A DNA stretch of 64,000 nt from Leucothrix mucor DSM 2157 (lineage in GTDB: Bacteria > Pseudomonadota > Gammaproteobacteria > Thiotrichales > Thiotrichaceae). The stretch lies in contig NZ_ATTE01000001.1 of the NCBI RefSeq assembly GCF_000419525.1, positions 2,712,655 to 2,776,654 of the forward strand, given 5' to 3'. Below, piece after piece: positions 19,798 through 28,819 of this stretch. The notes under the pieces were generated by a model. That model made no database searches. It was not told where the DNA came from and saw only the letters and a list, made by a program, of their open reading frames with translations. The position numbers were made by a program, and so were the translations under genes. How positions within the stretch are numbered: position 1 is the first letter of the stretch; every line of letters starts with the position of its first letter.

Positions 19798-20169
19798 TAT
19801 AAATTACTCCCAGATCTTAGAAACTTTGCCATTACTGTCGAAAACGGCTTAGGCATCGAAGACACGACGCCATTCAGAAACAGGCTCAGCAGCTGAATGT
19901 GGAGCCTGACAGCAAATCGAAGTATAGTCGCGTATGTTGACAGTAAGGTCAAGTCATAATGCCTGTTTCAACGTCTCCCGACTCTATTCCAATACAAGTT
20001 ATATGGAACTTATTATAGACAATATTGCCCCCTGTGCTCGGCTCGCCGCTATTCAATAATTTTTACACAATAAATTACGCTTTTTTAGCGCGAAGTTACT
20101 CCGCTACTCTATAAGTTTCTGATATGCTCTGAGTAGATATAGGTTCTATATACACATTGGAGGAACAAT
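19798..20169 (+). other. Divergent intergenic region between petA and the DUF2189 gene
   Basis: No gene found in these 372 nt. A short perfect palindrome, ATATAG-GTT-CTATAT, lies at about 20136-20150, near the plus-strand gene. A strong ribosome-binding site, GGAGGA, precedes the ATG at 20170. A TTGACC box (19947-19952) and TATACT (19921-19926) face petA, but the 20-nt spacing is too long for a confident promoter. Confidence 0.5.
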
Positions 20170-20982
20170 ATGACCACAGTAGAAAATGCGGACTTCACGC
20201 CCCTGTCAGACATAAAAATTAATCATGCTGACAATGAGGCCCCTATGCGTTGGCTGGAAAAAGGTTTCGAAGACTTTAAGAACAACTTGGGCCTTAGCTT
20301 ACTGTACGGCGGTGTGATTGCTGCGATTGGTGCCATCCTGGCATTTTTCACCTCATCATCACCTAGCTTTATCCTCGGAGCCATCACCGGTTTCGTAATT
20401 GTTGGTCCTTTCGCCGCGATCGGCTTATACGATATGGCGCGTGAAATGGAGTTTGGCCGAAAGCCACAACTTCACCATGCTATCTCAGCACTTAGAAAGA
20501 ATACTGGCACCCTGCTAGCGTTTGCCTTCGCGCTCGGCTTCCTGCATACCGTCTGGACTCGTTTAACTGGTCTACTGCTCGGCTTATTCTTTCAAGACCT
20601 GAACATCTCCCGTGGTAACTTATTTGAAGTGCTCAGCGAACCATCAAGCATTGTATTTTTAGCTCTCTTCTTATTGGTTGGCGCAGTAGTCGTAAGCTTT
20701 GCATTCGCGATTAGTGTTATCTCTATCCCTATGATCATGCACCGGGATGTTGACTTGGTAACCGCCGCTGCAACAAGCTTGCGCGTTGTGAAGACTAACC
20801 CACGTAAGATGTTCACTTGGGCCGCCATGATCGGCACCATTATGATGCTTGGAATGGCAACTGCTTTCCTTGGCCTTATCGTTGCCTTCCCTATCGTTGG
20901 TTATGCCAGCTGGCATGCTTACCGCGAGATGGTTGTTCGCCCTGATGAGTTAATTGCTAAGAACGGCCCTATTACTCACTAA
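20170..20982 (+). CDS. DUF2189 family integral membrane protein
   Basis: Function unknown. The 270-residue product has a soluble N-terminus of about 40 residues and then about six hydrophobic helices, including LSLLYGGVIAAIGAILAFF and ITGFVIVGPFAAIGLYDMAR. The GPFAAIGLYDMARE segment and the C-terminal VGYASWHAYREMV are typical of DUF2189 proteins, which are often encoded near respiratory cytochrome genes. The start follows a strong GGAGGA site. It lies alone between petABC and the cytochrome oxidase region, with a terminator just after it. Confidence 0.88.
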   Translation: MTTVENADFTPLSDIKINHADNEAPMRWLEKGFEDFKNNLGLSLLYGGVIAAIGAILAFFTSSSPSFILGAITGFVIVGPFAAIGLYDMAREMEFGRKPQLHHAISALRKNTGTLLAFAFALGFLHTVWTRLTGLLLGLFFQDLNISRGNLFEVLSEPSSIVFLALFLLVGAVVVSFAFAISVISIPMIMHRDVDLVTAAATSLRVVKTNPRKMFTWAAMIGTIMMLGMATAFLGLIVAFPIVGYASWHAYREMVVRPDELIAKNGPITH

Positions 20983-20999
20983 TAGCTAAGTTCAGCCCC

Positions 21000-21035
21000 A
21001 TTAAAAAGGCCTCCGCATTGGGAGGCCTTTTTAAT
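21000..21035 (+). terminator. Bidirectional rho-independent terminator
   Basis: A 15-bp perfect inverted repeat, ATTAAAAAGGCCTCC at 21000-21014 and its complement at 21021-21035, has a 6-nt loop. A and T runs inside the arms make it work for both the DUF2189 gene and the convergent cytochrome gene. Confidence 0.9.
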
Positions 21036-21051
21036 GCTTGGAGTAAATGGC

Positions 21052-21882
21052 TTACCTGCTTTTAACAACCATGTAATTGATCGCTTCAATCACCGCTTGA
21101 TCACTCAAGGAAGGATTTCCGCCTTTAACCGGCATAGTTGCCTTACTGCTATCGCCGATCAATGCAGTGGTATACAGAACGCTCATACCCTGCTCAATGC
21201 GAGGCTCCCATGCCAGCTTATCACCAAGGATAGGTGCATTCGCTACACCATTTGCATGACACGCCATGCAAGAGGCCTGATACACCTTCTCACCTTCAGC
21301 CGTCGCGACCACAGACTCTACACTCACATCAGGAATCGTAGGCTTAGCAACCGCAGGAGCTGCTGCCACAGGCTCTGGTGCTGCAACGATAGCTACAGCC
21401 GGTGCTTCGGCTGGCGCAGCGCCGGCTTCTGCCACTTCAACATCCGCTAATGACAACATATGCATGATGGATGCGGTGATTTCTTCATCAGTAATGCTTG
21501 GATCACCACCACGAGGAGGCATGCCGCCTTTACCATTAATTGCACTGGTCACTAACGCCTTCATATCACTATTCAATCGAGCGACCCAATCTGCTTTAGC
21601 CGTGCTATCCAGCTTTGGTGCATTAGCCAAACCAATGGAGTGGCACACTGCACACACACCTTTTACGATCTCTTCACCAGAGCGCGCAGGAACATCAGCA
21701 ACATCGACTTTAATAGCGACCGAGCCGATTGGCTTTAATGCAGCCACCATTTGTGGATCAACCACTTTCGCCTCAGGGGTTCCTTTAGGCGCCGGAGCAA
21801 ACAAATAAAGCACACCGATAACCAGCACTGCTACAATCTGCACCCAAAAAAGCCGAGGTAATTTTTCATGAGAACCAGACAT
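21052..21882 (-). CDS. Membrane-anchored di-heme cytochrome c5-like protein
   Basis: The 276-residue product begins MSGSHEKLPR, has one membrane helix (about 12-30), and carries two class I cytochrome c domains with heme sites CAVCH (77-81) and CMACH (205-209). Each domain has a nearby M-P motif as probable axial ligand (GGMPPRGG and ATMPVKGG). An Ala/Pro/Val-rich linker joins them. I chose the ATG at 21882 because GGAGGA lies 7 nt upstream. It is likely an electron carrier between the bc1 complex and the oxidase, an inference from its place between them. Confidence 0.92.
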   Translation of the reverse strand: MSGSHEKLPRLFWVQIVAVLVIGVLYLFAPAPKGTPEAKVVDPQMVAALKPIGSVAIKVDVADVPARSGEEIVKGVCAVCHSIGLANAPKLDSTAKADWVARLNSDMKALVTSAINGKGGMPPRGGDPSITDEEITASIMHMLSLADVEVAEAGAAPAEAPAVAIVAAPEPVAAAPAVAKPTIPDVSVESVVATAEGEKVYQASCMACHANGVANAPILGDKLAWEPRIEQGMSVLYTTALIGDSSKATMPVKGGNPSLSDQAVIEAINYMVVKSR

Positions 21883-21940
21883 GGTTTCCTCCAGTTGTTT
21901 AATTAACAATTATAATATTGAACGACTAACAACCTGAATG

Positions 21941-22690
21941 CTAAGTGTTGTGACCATCAGGCAATCGTTTCAGATTTAACTTTATATACAAAAACATGAC
22001 AATGAGCGCCATTAAAAACCATTGAATGGCATAACCGATATGCTTACCGATTTTGCCGTAATACGGCTGCCAGTCTCTTACAAACCCATGCTTATCTGCC
22101 GCATCCAGCTCAATTAATATTGGCGCCACCGGCTGCTTTAACTCACTGGCGATCACCGATGGCTCGAAAGCCTGCACCAGATGAGGATAGACATGAGCTT
22201 GTGTACTTTCACTAACAGCCAGCTGTATTGCATTGGATGGCTGCTTGATAACACCAAGGATTTCTATAGGGCTAGTATCAACCGCAATATCCGGAAACTG
22301 ATCTCGTCGGCCCAAAATTGGAATCCAACCGCGATTAACCATCACAACCTGATTACTACCATCCAGCAAAAAAGGCGTTAGCACTTGATAACCCGGCTTA
22401 CCATTACTGGTTTTATTATCCCAGAGGTATTGCCGTTCGTTATCGAACCGCCCCTGCAATGCCGCAGGCCGATAGACATCAGCAGGCAATTTATTAAAGT
22501 CGGCCTGGTTAATATTCAAGGGCGCACGACTCATTGCCACACTGACTTGCCGCTCTATTTCCCGCTTCTCTTCTGCCCGATCTAATTGCCATAACCCAAG
22601 CGAAATTAACACCGGAAATACCACTAGAAAAGTCAGCGAAGGAACCAGAGCAGGAGAAAAAACAAAAGACCCGATACGTAGTTTAGTCAT
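21941..22690 (-). CDS. SURF1 family cytochrome oxidase assembly protein
   Basis: Helps insert heme a into subunit 1 of the aa3-type oxidase. The 249-residue product has two membrane helices at its ends (about 15-33 and 222-241) around a periplasmic domain. Family motifs LGLWQLDRAEEK, GYQVLTPFLL and VNRGWIP are present. It is downstream of DUF2909 and cox3 on the same strand. Confidence 0.93.
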   Translation of the reverse strand: MTKLRIGSFVFSPALVPSLTFLVVFPVLISLGLWQLDRAEEKREIERQVSVAMSRAPLNINQADFNKLPADVYRPAALQGRFDNERQYLWDNKTSNGKPGYQVLTPFLLDGSNQVVMVNRGWIPILGRRDQFPDIAVDTSPIEILGVIKQPSNAIQLAVSESTQAHVYPHLVQAFEPSVIASELKQPVAPILIELDAADKHGFVRDWQPYYGKIGKHIGYAIQWFLMALIVMFLYIKLNLKRLPDGHNT

Positions 22691-22701
22691 ATCACAATGA
22701 A

Positions 22702-22905
22702 TTAAAACGAACCATCAGGTCGAATCCATCCCATCCAGAAACAAAATAGCAGGAATATAAACAAGGCGATTGAGGCACCGATACGCATGGTTAGTGCTTT
22801 CAACATGCGGCGTGAGCTTGTGCCATCTTTCATCATGTAATACAGCGCAGAACCTAAGCTATACAAAATGAACAAAAAGAAGCCCAACACTATAAGTTTA
22901 ATCAA
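22702..22905 (-). CDS. DUF2909 twin-helix small membrane protein
   Basis: The 67-residue product consists of two membrane helices joined by a basic loop (KDGTSSRRMLKALTMRIG) and ends WMGWIRPDGSF. This matches the small DUF2909 family found beside SURF1 in cytochrome oxidase clusters. A role in oxidase assembly is inferred from context only. It lies 11 nt above the SURF1 gene. Confidence 0.85.
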   Translation of the reverse strand: MIKLIVLGFFLFILYSLGSALYYMMKDGTSSRRMLKALTMRIGASIALFIFLLFCFWMGWIRPDGSF

Positions 22906-22923
22906 ATGCCATCCTCACCGCTT

Positions 22924-22965
22924 AAAACAATTACCGGCAGTCACTTGTGACAGTGCCGCCGGCAA
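22924..22965 (-). terminator. Probable terminator or attenuator after cox3
   Basis: On the minus strand TTGCCGGC pairs with GCCGGTAA, with an inner GTC/GAC pairing. The arms span 22931-22965 and are followed by TTGTTTT. It lies between cox3 and the DUF2909 gene and may reduce readthrough into SURF1. Confidence 0.45.
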
Positions 22966-22991
22966 TCCTGTATTGCTGTTAAATCGATTGA

Positions 22992-23867
22992 TCAAACAAA
23001 CCAGTAAACATAGATGAACAGTCCAAGCCAGACCACATCCACAAAGTGCCAGTACCAAGCAACCGCTTCAAAACCAAAATGATTTTCTGAGTTGAAATGG
23101 CCACGAATAACACGCATCAAAATGGTCACCAACATAATGGTTCCCAAAGTTACGTGCAAACCGTGGAAACCAGTCAGCATAAAGAAGGTACTACCGTAGA
23201 CACCGGAAGTCATTTTCAGATTTAAGTGACCGTACGCCTCGCCATACTCCATGACCTGAAAACCAAGGAAGACAATACCGAGTAAAATCGTTGCAATCAG
23301 TCCGTAAATAATCTGCTTACGATTATTGTTGAGCAATGCCCAGTGTGCCCAAGTTAAGGTAGCACCACTAGCCAGCAGTAACATCGTGTTAAAGGCTGGG
23401 ATTTGCCAAGCATGAATCAGACCACTTGGTACTGAGAATGCTTCAGGGTTTGGCATTTGGATCAGAGGCCAGACCGCTTTAAACTCAGGCCATAGCAACT
23501 TACCGGTCCAGAAGTTATTTCCCTCACCTGCAAGCCATGGCACGGAAAACTCACGCGCATAAAACAAGGCACCAAAGAATGCTGCAAAGAACATAACTTC
23601 GGAAAAGATAAACCAAGCCATACCGATCCGGAATGATTTATCTACCTGGGTATTATAAAAGCCAGACTCACTCTCATGAACAACCTGCCCCATCCAACCA
23701 AACACCATAAACAGGATAGTGGCCAAACCCAATACCATCAGTCCGGTAGCTAAGGCACTGCCATGCAGGGAACCTGCAAAACCACCCAGCAGTAACGCCA
23801 TGCCAACAGAACCCACGATGGGCCAATAACTACCTTCCGGAACGTAATACTGTTCTTTAGACTGCAT
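22992..23867 (-). CDS. coxC: Cytochrome c oxidase subunit 3
   Basis: Integral membrane subunit of the aa3-type oxidase. The 291-residue product has seven predicted helices and the subunit 3 signatures FRIGMAWFIFSEVMFFAAFFGALFYAR and FHGLHVTLGT, shown here in their key residues. It ends WYWHFVDVVWLGLFIYVYW, as in the family. TAGGAG precedes the ATG. It follows the cox11 gene by 32 nt in the coxB-coxA-small ORF-cox11-coxC order. Confidence 0.96.
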   Translation of the reverse strand: MQSKEQYYVPEGSYWPIVGSVGMALLLGGFAGSLHGSALATGLMVLGLATILFMVFGWMGQVVHESESGFYNTQVDKSFRIGMAWFIFSEVMFFAAFFGALFYAREFSVPWLAGEGNNFWTGKLLWPEFKAVWPLIQMPNPEAFSVPSGLIHAWQIPAFNTMLLLASGATLTWAHWALLNNNRKQIIYGLIATILLGIVFLGFQVMEYGEAYGHLNLKMTSGVYGSTFFMLTGFHGLHVTLGTIMLVTILMRVIRGHFNSENHFGFEAVAWYWHFVDVVWLGLFIYVYWFV

Positions 23868-23899
23868 TGATTTCTCCTACACTCATCGACATCCGCAAA

Positions 23900-24433
23900 T
23901 CAGACATCAGGTTGTATTCTAAAAAAGTTATACGACAGTGTGATGTTTTGAACATTTCCATCAAGAGACGGCTCAACCACAAACCGCACCGGCATTTCAA
24001 CCGGTTGATAGGCTTTGAACTCCTGACGCGTAAAGCAAAAGCATTCCAACTTTTTAAAGTGGGTCGCAGCCTGACTGGGCGCCACACTGGGCACTGCCTG
24101 ACCAACAATCATATCTTTGGAACGATTCTCAGCTAAAAAATACGCGGTATACACTTTGCCCGGCACCACTTCCATTTGAGGGGTTTTCGGGCGAAAGCTA
24201 ATCGGAAAACCAGGGGCGACTGCTGCTGCAAAATCCACAAATACCGTGCGCGCTTCATCCACCTCATAACTTTCTGCAGTATCTTGATAGCTGCTGGTAG
24301 TGGTTCGCCCGTTAAAGCCGGTGACATCACACAGAATGTCATACAACGGCACTAAGGCGAAGGCGAAGCCAAACATGGCAATTGGGATAAAAATCAGCTT
24401 TAGCCAAAATCCCTTGGTAACCGGTTCGCGCAT
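23900..24433 (-). CDS. ctaG: Cytochrome oxidase assembly protein CtaG/Cox11
   Basis: Delivers copper to the CuB site of subunit 1. The 177-residue product has one N-terminal membrane helix (about 9-30), the VPLYDILCDVTGFNGRT motif, and a periplasmic immunoglobulin-like domain with copper-binding cysteines in ECFCFTRQ. Its ATG directly follows the stop codon of the 35-residue membrane peptide gene, with no spacer, so translation is coupled. Confidence 0.95.
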   Translation of the reverse strand: MREPVTKGFWLKLIFIPIAMFGFAFALVPLYDILCDVTGFNGRTTTSSYQDTAESYEVDEARTVFVDFAAAVAPGFPISFRPKTPQMEVVPGKVYTAYFLAENRSKDMIVGQAVPSVAPSQAATHFKKLECFCFTRQEFKAYQPVEMPVRFVVEPSLDGNVQNITLSYNFFRIQPDV

Positions 24434-24541
24434 TTATTTACCTGACAAAATAAGTGTCAAAGAGAAGATCGCAATAGCGACTGCTGCGATTACCGCCGCT
24501 GTCACCATTGCTCCACGTTGCTTTCGTTGAATTTCTGACAT
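24434..24541 (-). CDS. 35-residue single-helix membrane peptide in the cox operon
   Basis: A short gene between coxA and ctaG. It starts with ATG 12 nt after the coxA stop and ends with TAA immediately before the ctaG ATG. The peptide has a basic N-terminus (MSEIQRKQRG) and one hydrophobic helix (about 11-32), ending LSGK. Short membrane peptides called cytochrome oxidase small assembly proteins occupy this place in some beta- and gammaproteobacteria. Membership in that group is inferred from size, topology and position, not from a match I could run. Confidence 0.7.
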   Translation of the reverse strand: MSEIQRKQRGAMVTAAVIAAVAIAIFSLTLILSGK

Positions 24542-24552
24542 CACTTATATTC

Positions 24553-26196
24553 TCAATGACCTGTGTGGCTAGATTCTTTAAGAATCAACTCACGTGGTGG
24601 CTCTTCGTTAAAGGTGTGGTAAGGCGCAGGTGTAGGCAATGTCCACTCCAGACCTTTAGCACTTTCCCAAACGCGTGCTTCTTTGACGACACGACCATTA
24701 CGGATGCAATCCACAATGATGTAAGCCAGCAATAAGAAGGACAAACCAAACACGAAGCCACCGACACTAGCAATCAGATTGAAGTCAGCAAACTGTAGTG
24801 AGTAGTCAGGAATACGGCGTGGCATACCCGCTAACCCTAGGAAGTGCATTGGGAAGAACAACACATTCACTGACAGTACCGCCCACCAGAAGTGGATCGT
24901 TGCCAGCTTCTCGTTGTACATACGACCACACCATTTTGGCAACCAGTAGTAAACGCCAGCAATGATAGAGAACAGCGCACCCGTTACCAGTACATAATGG
25001 AAATGCGCCACCACGAAGTAGGTATCATGGTATTGAATATCCGCCGGTACGATACCCAGCATCAAGCCGGACAAACCACCGATAGTAAACAGGATTACAA
25101 AGGCCACCGCCCACATCATGGGGATTTCAAAGCTCAACGAGCCTCTCCACATGGTAGACACCCAGTTGAACACTTTCACACCAGTCGGAACGGAGATCAG
25201 GATCGTCGCATACATAAAGTACATCTGACCCGCAACCGGCATACCGGTTAGGAACATGTGATGTGCCCAAACTACGAATGATAGCACCGCAATTGAAGCC
25301 GTTGCATACACCATTGAGCTGTAACCAAACAATGGTTTACGCGAAAACGTCGGGATGATTTGCGAGATAATACCGAAGGCCGGCAAAATCATAATGTAAA
25401 CTTCAGGGTGACCGAAGAACCAGAAAATATGCTGGAACATAACCGGGTCACCACCACCTGCTGCATCAAAGAAGCTAGTACCGAAGTTACGGTCAGTCAG
25501 CATCATTGTTACCGCACCGGCCAATACTGGCATCGCTGCAATCAGCAGGAAGGCTGTGATAAACCAAGTCCAAACGAACAATGGCATATCCATTAGCTTC
25601 ATGCCGCTAGCACGCATATTCATTACAGTCGCAATGATATTGATCGCACCCATGATGGATGAGAAACCCAACATGTGAATAGCAAAGATGAAGTAGTCAG
25701 TACTTTGTGGCGCAAACGTTGTAGACAACGGTGCGTAGAACGTCCAACCAAAGGCCGGTCCGCCACCTTCCATAAACATAGTGCTCATTAACATGGCACC
25801 TGCAAATGGCAGAATCCAGAAGCTCCAGTTATTCATGCGGGGTAACGCCATATCCGGTGCACCAATCATGGTAGGAATCTGAATATTCGCCAAGCCCACA
25901 AAGGCCGGCATGATCGCACCAAATACCATAATCAAACCATGCATGGTCGTCATCTGGTTAAAAAACTGTGGCTCTACAAACTGCAATCCCGGCATAAATA
26001 ATTCAGCACGGATAACCATCGCCATCGCACCACCAATCAGCAGCATAATGAATGCAAACCAAAGATAGAGGTAACCGATGTCTTTGTGGTTGGTTGTTTT
26101 TACCCACCGCATTAAGCCTGGCTCAGGTCCATGATGATGATCGTCATGTGCATGATTCTGGATGTCGGCTTCAATATCAGTTGTCGTTGTTGCCAT
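24553..26196 (-). CDS. coxA: Cytochrome c oxidase subunit 1 (aa3-type)
   Basis: Catalytic subunit with heme a, heme a3 and CuB. The 547-residue product has twelve predicted helices. Heme and copper ligands are visible in TTMHGLIMVFG, HPEVYI, the later HHMF and HDTYFVVAHFHYV. The Glu of the D-channel lies in GHPEVY. The N-terminus has a His/Asp-rich tail. AAGGAGG lies 8 nt above the ATG. It follows coxB by 12 nt. Confidence 0.98.
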   Translation of the reverse strand: MATTTTDIEADIQNHAHDDHHHGPEPGLMRWVKTTNHKDIGYLYLWFAFIMLLIGGAMAMVIRAELFMPGLQFVEPQFFNQMTTMHGLIMVFGAIMPAFVGLANIQIPTMIGAPDMALPRMNNWSFWILPFAGAMLMSTMFMEGGGPAFGWTFYAPLSTTFAPQSTDYFIFAIHMLGFSSIMGAINIIATVMNMRASGMKLMDMPLFVWTWFITAFLLIAAMPVLAGAVTMMLTDRNFGTSFFDAAGGGDPVMFQHIFWFFGHPEVYIMILPAFGIISQIIPTFSRKPLFGYSSMVYATASIAVLSFVVWAHHMFLTGMPVAGQMYFMYATILISVPTGVKVFNWVSTMWRGSLSFEIPMMWAVAFVILFTIGGLSGLMLGIVPADIQYHDTYFVVAHFHYVLVTGALFSIIAGVYYWLPKWCGRMYNEKLATIHFWWAVLSVNVLFFPMHFLGLAGMPRRIPDYSLQFADFNLIASVGGFVFGLSFLLLAYIIVDCIRNGRVVKEARVWESAKGLEWTLPTPAPYHTFNEEPPRELILKESSHTGH

Positions 26197-26208
26197 GTTA
26201 CTGCCTCC

Positions 26209-27351
26209 TTATCGTGCAGACTTAATTGTTGCAGGTTGAACAATTTCGTTGGTGTTATTGCCGAACGCGTTACGCTCGTAAGTCACCACCGCCGCAATGT
26301 CACTATCGCTCAGCTGCTTGCCAAACGCTTGCATCGCAGTCCCACTTTTACCGTTGAGAATGATATCGATATGAGCAGCCATGTTTTCCGTTTTAGTCGT
26401 AATTGGACTGCCTGCCATCGCAGGGAACGCACCAGGTACACCAGCACCTGTCACACCGTGACAAGCGGCACAGTTAGTACTGTAAACCTTTTGACCCTGA
26501 ACCATCAGCTCTTCCTTAGACCACTCACGATCACCGGAGGCAGCTGCAGCAGCGGCAATAGCCTTCTGCTCATCGACCCAAGCGGCATAATCTTCCTGAG
26601 ACTTCACTTCAACCACAATTGGCATAAAGCCGTGGTCTTTTCCGCAAAGCTCAGTACATTTACCACGATACACACCAGGCTCTTCGATATAAGCCCAAGA
26701 GTCATTGATAAAGCCCGGATTCGCATCCTGCTTTACACCCAGTTCACGCACCCACCAAGAGTGGATTACATCGTTAGAGGTCATTAAGAAACGAATTCGC
26801 TGATTGACTGGCAGCACCAGTCGGTTATCAACGTCTTGTAAGTAGTGTTCATCTGTTGCACGCACAGCCGCATTGTTGATTCCGTCGCGGCTTTTCTGTG
26901 TCAGATTACTGAAGAAGCTAATATCATGATCTAAGTATTCATACTGCCACTTCCACTGATAGCCAGTGATCTTCACTGTCATGTCCGCTTTTTCAGTATT
27001 CTCAAGGTCGATCAATACTTTAGTGGCAGGCACGGCAATAGCGATCAGGATAGCCAGTGGAACCAGCGTCCAAATCAACTCAATGGTCGTGCTTTCATGA
27101 AAGTTGGAGGCGACTGCGCCTTTAGATTTGCGGTGATAGATCATCGAATAGATCATGACACCAAATACAATAACCGCGATTCCCACACACACCCAGAAGA
27201 TGGTCATGTGTAAGCCGTAGATATCTCGGCTAATGGGGGTTACCCCTTCCGGGAGATTCAAACCGTATTCAGCAAACACTGTGCTTGGCAACATAAGCAG
27301 CGGCAAGATCAGTGTTTTGAATAAGGTCGCGATGAATCGGTTATTCAACAT
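26209..27351 (-). CDS. coxB: Cytochrome c oxidase subunit 2 with fused cytochrome c domain
   Basis: Accepts electrons at its CuA centre. The 380-residue product has a signal peptide, two membrane helices (about 45-67 and 88-108) and the CuA site CTELCGKDHGFM. An extra C-terminal cytochrome c domain follows, with heme site CAACH at 294-298. This caa3-like fusion is known in pseudomonads. GGAGGAGG precedes the ATG. It heads the cox operon. Confidence 0.97.
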   Translation of the reverse strand: MLNNRFIATLFKTLILPLLMLPSTVFAEYGLNLPEGVTPISRDIYGLHMTIFWVCVGIAVIVFGVMIYSMIYHRKSKGAVASNFHESTTIELIWTLVPLAILIAIAVPATKVLIDLENTEKADMTVKITGYQWKWQYEYLDHDISFFSNLTQKSRDGINNAAVRATDEHYLQDVDNRLVLPVNQRIRFLMTSNDVIHSWWVRELGVKQDANPGFINDSWAYIEEPGVYRGKCTELCGKDHGFMPIVVEVKSQEDYAAWVDEQKAIAAAAAASGDREWSKEELMVQGQKVYSTNCAACHGVTGAGVPGAFPAMAGSPITTKTENMAAHIDIILNGKSGTAMQAFGKQLSDSDIAAVVTYERNAFGNNTNEIVQPATIKSAR

Positions 27352-27749
27352 ATAGCCTCCTCCAATGTCGATAGTTCCCCAGTCCGCAAGCGAACCGCGG
27401 AGAATCGAAAAGTTTAAAATTTAGTTTTAAACAGGTGTTTGAGAGCGCTTCAGCTGCCGATAAACCAATTAAATTTATGTGTGTATTGACCTTTTTATAG
27501 TGCTATCAGGCTACTCACACAACGCCACAATCTAATCAAATCGGCATTAAAGCCATTCAGTAATTGAAGAACAGTCTACAGTCAAGTTCGAAAATATACT
27601 AGTATGAATAAGAAAATCTAAACCCAAATAATTGGTCAGTAAAAATGCTAAGCACCGTCATCTCAAGTAGTTATTGCCAATCGTCATAATGTTTATGATA
27701 TAAATCGCCCTCACGCGATAAAAAACGACGAATATTCCAAGGCAATTCT
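27352..27749. other. Divergent intergenic region between coxB and ctaA
   Basis: No gene found in these 398 nt, which are AT-rich. The best sigma-70-like pair facing coxB is listed as a separate entry (27557-27585). A TTGCCA...TATAAA pair facing ctaA (27674-27704) has a 19-nt spacer and is weak. The sequence after it carries no clear ribosome-binding site beyond AAGG near the ctaA ATG. Confidence 0.5.
27557..27585 (-). promoter_or_regulatory. Candidate sigma-70 promoter for the cox operon
   Basis: On the minus strand TTGACT (27580-27585) and TACTGA (27557-27562) are 17 nt apart. It would leave a leader of about 200 nt before coxB. The -10 box is only a partial match, so this is tentative. Confidence 0.3.
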
Positions 27750-28760
27750 ATGAGCAACCCACGTCAAAGTTTCCGACGCCTACTGCAATTTACAGTGGTA
27801 TTAGCCCTCTGCGTCATTATTCTTGGCGCTTATACCCGACTCTCCGATGCTGGCTTGGGCTGTCCGGACTGGCCGGGTTGTTATGGTCATTTGGTCGGTG
27901 TGCCGGATGAACTGCCCCATGATGAGTTTGATCGCCCGCTGGAAACCGACAAAGCTTGGAAGGAAATGATCCATCGCTACCTTGCGGGCATATTGGGACT
28001 GGCTGTACTCGCCATTTTTATCTTTGCCGTTGCCAAGCGTAAACAACTCCAGCAAAGCGTACTGCTCCCAACCTTATTACTGTGTACCGTTATTTTTCAG
28101 GCCTTGCTTGGCATGTGGACGGTGACTCTATTACTGAGCCCCGTGATCGTTACTGCGCACTTGATTGGTGGTTTTACCACGCTATCGCTGACTTGGTTAT
28201 TGCTGCTCAACCAATCTCGCGACACCAATGCTCCCGGTCCGGATACCAGCATGGGCTTACGCTTTTGGGCAGCCATTGGCTTTCTCTTATTAGTTGGGCA
28301 AATATTCCTCGGCGGCTGGACCAGCACTCACTACGCAGCGCTGGCGTGTGGAACGGACTTCCCAACCTGCATGAGCCAGTGGTGGCCAACCATGGACTTT
28401 GATAGCGCCTTCCAATTCGTTCATCACACTGGTGTTGATTATGAATTTGGAACACTGGAAAGCCCTGCTCGCACAGCCGTTCAGGTCACCCACCGAATAG
28501 GCGCACTAATCGTCGGCACCTACTTAATCGGCTTATTCCTATTATTGCTAGTTCAACCCCAGCGCAAATTCGCCGGCTTGGCAGGAATTCTGCTACTGGT
28601 GCTGGCCACACAGATCACACTAGGTATTCTGAATGTGGTGATGGCGCTGCCATTAAGTATTGCAGTCGCACATAATTTGGTTGCTGCCTTGTTACTACTA
28701 ACCGTCATCACGATTAACCACCGCAGCTGGTTTCGTGTCGCAGCACCCGATAAAAGATAG
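27750..28760 (+). CDS. ctaA: Heme A synthase (COX15/CtaA)
   Basis: Oxidises the methyl group of heme O to make heme A for the aa3 oxidase. The 336-residue product has eight predicted helices. It contains the family signature GAYTRLSDAGLGCPDWPGCYG and conserved histidines in EMIHRYLAG, TAHLIGG, VTHRIGAL and VAHNLVA. It starts the ctaA-SCO-like-ctaB-DUF2970 operon, transcribed away from the cox structural genes. Confidence 0.96.
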   Translation: MSNPRQSFRRLLQFTVVLALCVIILGAYTRLSDAGLGCPDWPGCYGHLVGVPDELPHDEFDRPLETDKAWKEMIHRYLAGILGLAVLAIFIFAVAKRKQLQQSVLLPTLLLCTVIFQALLGMWTVTLLLSPVIVTAHLIGGFTTLSLTWLLLLNQSRDTNAPGPDTSMGLRFWAAIGFLLLVGQIFLGGWTSTHYAALACGTDFPTCMSQWWPTMDFDSAFQFVHHTGVDYEFGTLESPARTAVQVTHRIGALIVGTYLIGLFLLLLVQPQRKFAGLAGILLLVLATQITLGILNVVMALPLSIAVAHNLVAALLLLTVITINHRSWFRVAAPDKR

Positions 28761-28819
28761 GAACTAAAAAGCAGATACGCTAGTATCTAGTCGCTAACAA
28801 TGGAGAGGAAACAATAACA

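Noticed and set aside
19937-19962. TTGACA followed by TAATGC as a promoter for the DUF2189 gene
   Set aside because: The gap between the boxes is only 14 nt, too short for a sigma-70 promoter, and the gene is 200 nt away.
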